Source: Pseudomonadota bacterium
GTDB lineage: Bacteria; Pseudomonadota; Alphaproteobacteria; Sphingomonadales; Sphingomonadaceae
Reading direction: 5' to 3'
Length of the DNA stretch: 64,000 nt
Assembly (NCBI GenBank): GCA_023458055.1
Contig: JAEXAW010000046.1
Location: 1-64,000 of the forward strand
Of this stretch, positions 60,461-64,000 are shown one piece after another (position 1 is the stretch's first letter; each line of letters begins with the position of its first letter). The notes beneath the pieces are model-generated. The model worked only from the letters and a program-made list of their open reading frames with translations, had not been told where the DNA came from and ran no database searches. A program made the translations under genes and the position numbers.

Positions 60461-61459
60461 ATGCGCCTCACCAAAATTGCCCTCCTCGCTACCCTCGCCC
60501 TCGCCGCTGCGCCGGCCATGGCCAAAAGCAAGACCCCGCAGTGGACGCTCGCGATCCATGGCGGCGCCGGAACGATTGAGCGTAGCCGCATCACGCCGGA
60601 ACAGGATAAGGAAATCCGCGCAGCATTAGACAGCGCGCTTGAGGCCGGATCGGCCGTGCTGAAGCAGGGCGGGACCTCGCTGGATGCGGTCGAAGCCGCG
60701 ATCATGGTGCTGGAAAACGACCCGCATTTCAACGCGGGGAAAGGCGCAGTGTTCACCTGGGAGGGCAATCATACGCTTGATGCCTCGATCATGGAGGGCG
60801 CGGGCCGGAAGGCGGGCGCAGTCGCCGGATCGACCACCACCAAAAACCCTGTCCGCCTCGCGCGCGCGGTGATGGAGCGTAGCCCGCACGTGCTGCTGTC
60901 GGGTGCGGGTGCAGATGAATTTTCAAAAGAACAAGGTCTCGAACAAGTCCCCAACAGCTATTTCGACACGCCGGACCGCAAGCGCCAGCTTGAGGAGATG
61001 AAGACCAAGAAATTAAGCTGGTATGATGTCGACCAGAAATATGGAACGGTCGGCGCGGTCGCGGTCGACCAGCATGGCCATGTCGCGGCGGCAACCTCGA
61101 CCGGCGGGATGACCGGCAAGCGCTGGGGCCGCATCGGCGATTCCCCGATCATTGGCGCTGGCACCTATGCTGATGATCGCGCCTGCGCCATATCCGCCAC
61201 CGGTTCGGGCGAATATTTCATCCGGTTAGGAATCGCGCATGAAATTTGCGCGCGCATGCGCTTCAAGCGTGAAAGCGCCCAAAAGGCCGCCGACCATGTT
61301 ATCAAGGAATTGGGTGCCATTGGCGGCGATGGCGGCGTGATCGTCGTCGCGCCCGATGGCAGCAGCGCCTTTTCCTTCAACACGCCAGGCATGTATCGTG
61401 GCCGCGTGACCTCCAAGGGGGTGCGCGAGGTTGCTATTTACGGAGACGAAATCAAATAA
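60461..61459 (+). CDS. iaaA: Isoaspartyl peptidase/L-asparaginase (Ntn hydrolase)
   Basis: A 332-residue exported plant-type asparaginase that hydrolyses beta-aspartyl dipeptides and asparagine. A cleavable signal peptide (MRLTKIALLATLALAAAPAMA) is seen. LAIHGGAGTI, LENDPHFNAGKGAVFTWEG and LDASIMEGAG are in the alpha part; autocleavage should occur before the Thr nucleophile in QKYGTVGAVAVDQHG (about residue 193), followed by STGGMTGKRWGRIGDSPIIGAGTYAD. AAGGAG lies eight bases before ATG 60461; the extended frame upstream is not used. Confidence 0.93.
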   Translation: MRLTKIALLATLALAAAPAMAKSKTPQWTLAIHGGAGTIERSRITPEQDKEIRAALDSALEAGSAVLKQGGTSLDAVEAAIMVLENDPHFNAGKGAVFTWEGNHTLDASIMEGAGRKAGAVAGSTTTKNPVRLARAVMERSPHVLLSGAGADEFSKEQGLEQVPNSYFDTPDRKRQLEEMKTKKLSWYDVDQKYGTVGAVAVDQHGHVAAATSTGGMTGKRWGRIGDSPIIGAGTYADDRACAISATGSGEYFIRLGIAHEICARMRFKRESAQKAADHVIKELGAIGGDGGVIVVAPDGSSAFSFNTPGMYRGRVTSKGVREVAIYGDEIK

Positions 61460-61485
61460 ATCGTTACATCAATTCAATCAGATAA

Positions 61486-61500
61486 TTAAGTCAATCTTTA
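61486..61500. promoter_or_regulatory. Putative CtrA binding site upstream of chemoreceptor gene
   Basis: TTAA-GTCAATC-TTTA followed by C: the CtrA form TTAA-N7-TTAAC with one mismatch, the same TTTAC variant seen upstream of sciP. It lies 52-66 bases before the chemoreceptor ATG. Confidence 0.5.
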
Positions 61501-61551
61501 CCCTGTTTCACTAATGCTCCGCGCTGTTCAATAAGAGGCGGGGACAAAAAT

Positions 61552-62934
61552 ATGGGCCGTGATATCCGGGCCGAGATCGGACGCAATGAAAAGCCTGCAA
61601 GGGCAATGTTGGAAAAACGGGTCGCGGCTTATTGCACCGGCACCGATCTGCGCGCCAATCTCAGCCGCATCTGGGGGCGCTTCAGTGAGGAAATCACCAA
61701 CTTCAGTCGCGACTATTGGACGACCCATATCGGCACCATGCATGTCGAAACGCTGTCGCGCCAAAGCGGCGAGACCATGAGCCTTGAACAGACCGTCGGC
61801 CAGTGCATGGGCTTCTGCCTCACGCCCTTTATCGGGCAACAGGAACATCATTGGATGATCGCGGCGGCAAAACTCGCCACGGTCAGTTGGGTGGGCAATG
61901 TCGAGGACAGCATGGTCGATACGGTGATCGATTATACCACCGCCCTCAGCCTGCATTTGATTGGCCTTACCGAAGATGATCCGGCGATGCGCAATCTTGT
62001 TGTGGGCACAATCCACAAGCTCGGCTCGCTCCAGTTTGAAATCATGTCCGCGCACCGCGCCGAGCTTGACCGCAAGCTGCTCGTTCACACGATGGGCGAA
62101 GGCAGCGAACAGTTTCGCGACCGCTTGGTCAGTCTCATGACCGATAGCATGTCCGACACCCGGCGGCTGCGCGAACAGGCAGCGGAAACCGCCGCCCAGA
62201 CCGCATCAACGCTCGACAAGGCATCGGAAATGACCGTGGTGTCGGAACAATCCGCCCAGGCGATGCGCGAGGCGGCCAAGACGGCGGCCGGTCTCATCAC
62301 CGCAATCGACACGGTGCAGCAGCAAATTCATTCGAGCGGCGACATTGCCGCAATCGCCGAACAGCGCGCCGCCGAAGCGGTCGATGCGAGCAGCTTCCTT
62401 GCCGAGCAAGCGCAGATGGTCGAATCGATCCTCAGCCTCATCCGCGATATTGCAGGGCAGACCAATCTGCTTGCGCTCAACGCCACCATCGAGGCCGCGC
62501 GCGCCGGGGAAGCGGGCCGCGGCTTTGCCGTCGTCGCGCAGGAGGTGAAAGCCCTCGCCCGCCAGACCGCAGGCGCGACCGACGACATCGCGGCCAAGGT
62601 GGGGCTGATGCAGGAGGCAACCACCCGCACCGCGCAAAGCACGGTCTTGTTCAAAGACTCGGTCCTCGCGATTAAGGGGGCCTCGACCAGCATCCTCGAA
62701 GTCATCGACGAACAGGCGAAATCGGTCGCGACCATGTCGGCGGCGGTCGATGAAACCGCAATGGGCGCGGATTCGATGTCCTTCCTTTTGAAGGGCATTT
62801 ATGAGGACATTAACGGCATGACCAACCGCATCAAATCGGTCGCGGATGGCTTTGCCGAGGTTGATCAGCGCCTCGCCCAGGCGGGCGAAGATACGCGCTA
62901 TTATGTCAATACGATTGTCGCACAGACCGCGTAA
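61552..62934 (+). CDS. Soluble methyl-accepting chemotaxis protein
   Basis: A 460-residue cytoplasmic chemoreceptor with no membrane helix. Residues 1-190 form an all-helical sensor (WGRFSEEITNFSRDYWTTHI, GQQEHHWMIAAAKLATVSW) that loosely resembles globin-coupled sensors; heme binding is unproven. Residues about 200-460 are the coiled-coil signalling domain with the hairpin tip DIAGQTNLLALNATIEAARAGEAGRG (about 300-325) that contacts CheA/CheW. There is no obvious CheR-docking pentapeptide. A putative CtrA box lies upstream. No other chemotaxis gene is in the window. Confidence 0.9.
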   Translation: MGRDIRAEIGRNEKPARAMLEKRVAAYCTGTDLRANLSRIWGRFSEEITNFSRDYWTTHIGTMHVETLSRQSGETMSLEQTVGQCMGFCLTPFIGQQEHHWMIAAAKLATVSWVGNVEDSMVDTVIDYTTALSLHLIGLTEDDPAMRNLVVGTIHKLGSLQFEIMSAHRAELDRKLLVHTMGEGSEQFRDRLVSLMTDSMSDTRRLREQAAETAAQTASTLDKASEMTVVSEQSAQAMREAAKTAAGLITAIDTVQQQIHSSGDIAAIAEQRAAEAVDASSFLAEQAQMVESILSLIRDIAGQTNLLALNATIEAARAGEAGRGFAVVAQEVKALARQTAGATDDIAAKVGLMQEATTRTAQSTVLFKDSVLAIKGASTSILEVIDEQAKSVATMSAAVDETAMGADSMSFLLKGIYEDINGMTNRIKSVADGFAEVDQRLAQAGEDTRYYVNTIVAQTA

Positions 62935-62937
62935 GGT

Positions 62938-63453
62938 TTAATCCCAAAGCACAGTAGCGAGCGCATTCCACGCAGCCTGTTTGGCGGCGAGCGGTAGCGT
63001 GAAGGCGGGGCTGCTTGAGGGCAGCAACAGCACCGGCATGGCATGATCGGGCCCGAGCGCCTTCAAACCGATCTTGGCCGCGCGCTGCCCGTTAAAGGCT
63101 ATCGCGCGCAGATCGGGGAGGCTTGCAACCAGTTGCGCCAGATCATTGGCCGTGACGTTGCGGATGGCAGTGTCGAGACTGCCCTGCCGCTCGGCATTGG
63201 CGACCACATCCCACAGCGCAATCTTATGCGTGACCAGCGTTGCGAGCCGCGCTTCATAAGCCATATCCTGCAATCCAGCGCCAATCACACCGCCGACCAG
63301 CCGCCAGAACTGGTTTTGCGGATGCGCATAATAACGCTGTGCCGCGAGCGAGGCTTCACCCGGCAGACTGCCGAGAATGAGCAATCGTGCGTCGGGCGCG
63401 AACACCGGCGCAAAGCTGCTCTTCCGGTCGGGTGGCGGCGACGGTATGCGCAA
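62938..63453 (-). CDS. DNA-deoxyinosine glycosylase-like protein (UDG superfamily)
   Basis: A 171-residue member of the uracil-DNA glycosylase superfamily, hypoxanthine-DNA glycosylase type. FAPVFAPDARLLILGSLPGE holds motif 1 (about 15-34), with YYAHPQNQFWRLVGGVIG, an IALWDVV block, AIAFNGQRAAKIG and motif 2 near LLPSSSPAF. It would remove deaminated bases from DNA. The upstream frame overlaps the hydrolase gene; I start at TTG 63453, four bases after that gene's stop, with GAGG close by. Start certainty is modest. Confidence 0.8.
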   Translation of the reverse strand: MRIPSPPPDRKSSFAPVFAPDARLLILGSLPGEASLAAQRYYAHPQNQFWRLVGGVIGAGLQDMAYEARLATLVTHKIALWDVVANAERQGSLDTAIRNVTANDLAQLVASLPDLRAIAFNGQRAAKIGLKALGPDHAMPVLLLPSSSPAFTLPLAAKQAAWNALATVLWD

Positions 63454-63457
63454 CGCC

Positions 63458-64000
63458 TCAGAGATATTTTTGCCAGGTGGCGAGCATCCGCGTCCAGGCG
63501 CGCTCGGCCTGCGCTTCGTCATAAACCGGTGCATCGATGGTGCACCAGCCATGTTGCGCGGGATAGACTTCGATTTCGGCGGGGCGCCCCGCTGCATCGG
63601 CGGCGGCGCGCAAAGTCTCCTTGGCCTTGGGGTCGCGCTCATCATCATTCTGCGCAATGGCGATTAGCGCTGCCGCCTTCATCGTCTTGAACAGGAGATG
63701 CGGGCTGTCCGGCTTGTCGGTAGCAAGCCCGCCGCCGTGAAAGGAGGCAATCGCGCCGACACGGTGGGGCCGCGCCGCAGCGGTGCGGAAGGTGAACGGT
63801 CCGCCCATGCAATAACCGCTTGATCCGATCTTTTTGCGCTTGTCCACCTCGGCCTGCTGGTCGAGCCAATCGACAAAGGCTCCGCCGTCGCGGGTCGTGC
63901 CTTCAGGCGTGATCGCGGCAATCATCGGCTTCAGCTTGGCCTGCCCCGCCTCGGTGCGCCATTCGGCCATCGTCTGCATGACCGGCGCGGGCGCGGAGCG
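63458..64000 (-). CDS. Dienelactone hydrolase family protein (5' part beyond window)
   Basis: The C-terminal 180 residues of an alpha/beta hydrolase; the frame is still open at position 64000, so the gene begins outside. The nucleophile motif is SSGYCMGGPFTFRTA (Cys), Asp in IAIAQNDDERDPKA and His in VYPAQHGWCTID complete the triad. Family members (about 230-290 residues) hydrolyse dienelactones or other esters. It lies four bases upstream of the glycosylase gene on the same strand. Confidence 0.85.
   Translation of the reverse strand, partial: RSAPAPVMQTMAEWRTEAGQAKLKPMIAAITPEGTTRDGGAFVDWLDQQAEVDKRKKIGSSGYCMGGPFTFRTAAARPHRVGAIASFHGGGLATDKPDSPHLLFKTMKAAALIAIAQNDDERDPKAKETLRAAADAAGRPAEIEVYPAQHGWCTIDAPVYDEAQAERAWTRMLATWQKYL

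Noticed and set aside
1..64000. CRISPR arrays, tRNA or rRNA genes, prophage or complete insertion sequences
   Set aside because: No regularly spaced direct repeats, no cloverleaf with CCA end, no rRNA blocks and no transposase, integrase or phage structural gene was found on reading both strands.

Overview
The window is a gene-dense, high-GC chromosomal segment of an alphaproteobacterium, most likely a member of the Sphingomonadaceae (Sphingopyxis/Sphingorhabdus-like). The evidence is the combination of alphaproteobacterial cell-cycle proteins (SciP, DivK, MipZ), near-consensus CtrA boxes, an EcfG-type general-stress promoter, a Mla lipid transporter whose permease carries a STAS domain, and a type-B ribosomal protein L36. 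I see no rRNA, tRNA, CRISPR array, prophage or intact insertion sequence. The genus is an inference from overall style.

Layout. 1-7.1 kb: MFS and EamA transporters separated by a 272-bp MITE-like element, then xth, a threonine aldolase, argG and a DUF1801 gene. 7.1-9.1 kb: an MqsR/MqsA toxin-antitoxin pair and cfa. 9.1-14.8 kb: an acyl-CoA ligase, an lgt-methyltransferase-GNAT-pgeF operon and a HAD phosphatase. 14.9-18.6 kb: mlaE-mlaF-mlaD plus an auxiliary lipoprotein. 18.6-24.7 kb: a DUF2846-like membrane protein, pepN, an SDR, a GNAT enzyme and DUF445. 24.8-29.4 kb: an RND efflux pump and its adaptor. 29.6-31.3 kb: two GlsB/YeaQ stress membrane proteins, sciP and an uncertain small ORF. 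31.5-38.5 kb: mnmA, pheT-pheS, rplT-rpmI, dps and rpmG. 38.8-48.3 kb: gpmA, a carboxypeptidase, galE, L36, HAD, oligopeptidase B, Xaa-Pro aminopeptidase and a thioesterase. 48.4-50.6 kb: a phosphate module (PHO box, NUDIX-DUF47 fusion, pit). 50.6-54.9 kb: a monooxygenase, a phosphohexomutase, a J-domain protein, mipZ, panC and a Sel1 protein. 55-64 kb: a DUF482/GDPD/RidA/HAD/DUF3572 run, divK, dapD, a 5'-nucleotidase, an isoaspartyl peptidase, a soluble chemoreceptor, a DNA-deoxyinosine glycosylase-like gene and a truncated dienelactone hydrolase.

How it fits together. Most genes are core metabolism and envelope maintenance. Three regulatory themes stand out. (1) Cell cycle: SciP, DivK and MipZ are encoded here, and near-consensus CtrA sites (TTAA-N7-TTAAC type) lie upstream of sciP, divK, a Sel1-repeat gene and a chemoreceptor gene. 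(2) Phosphate: an almost perfect 18-bp PHO box lies just ahead of a continuous NUDIX-DUF47 reading frame followed by pit. (3) General stress: a perfect GGAAC-N16-CGTT promoter precedes one of the two GlsB paralogues. The clearest mobile-DNA trace is the MITE-like element at 1757-2028, whose perfect 24-bp terminal inverted repeats supply the stop codons of both flanking convergent genes. Its terminal motif recurs at other gene ends.
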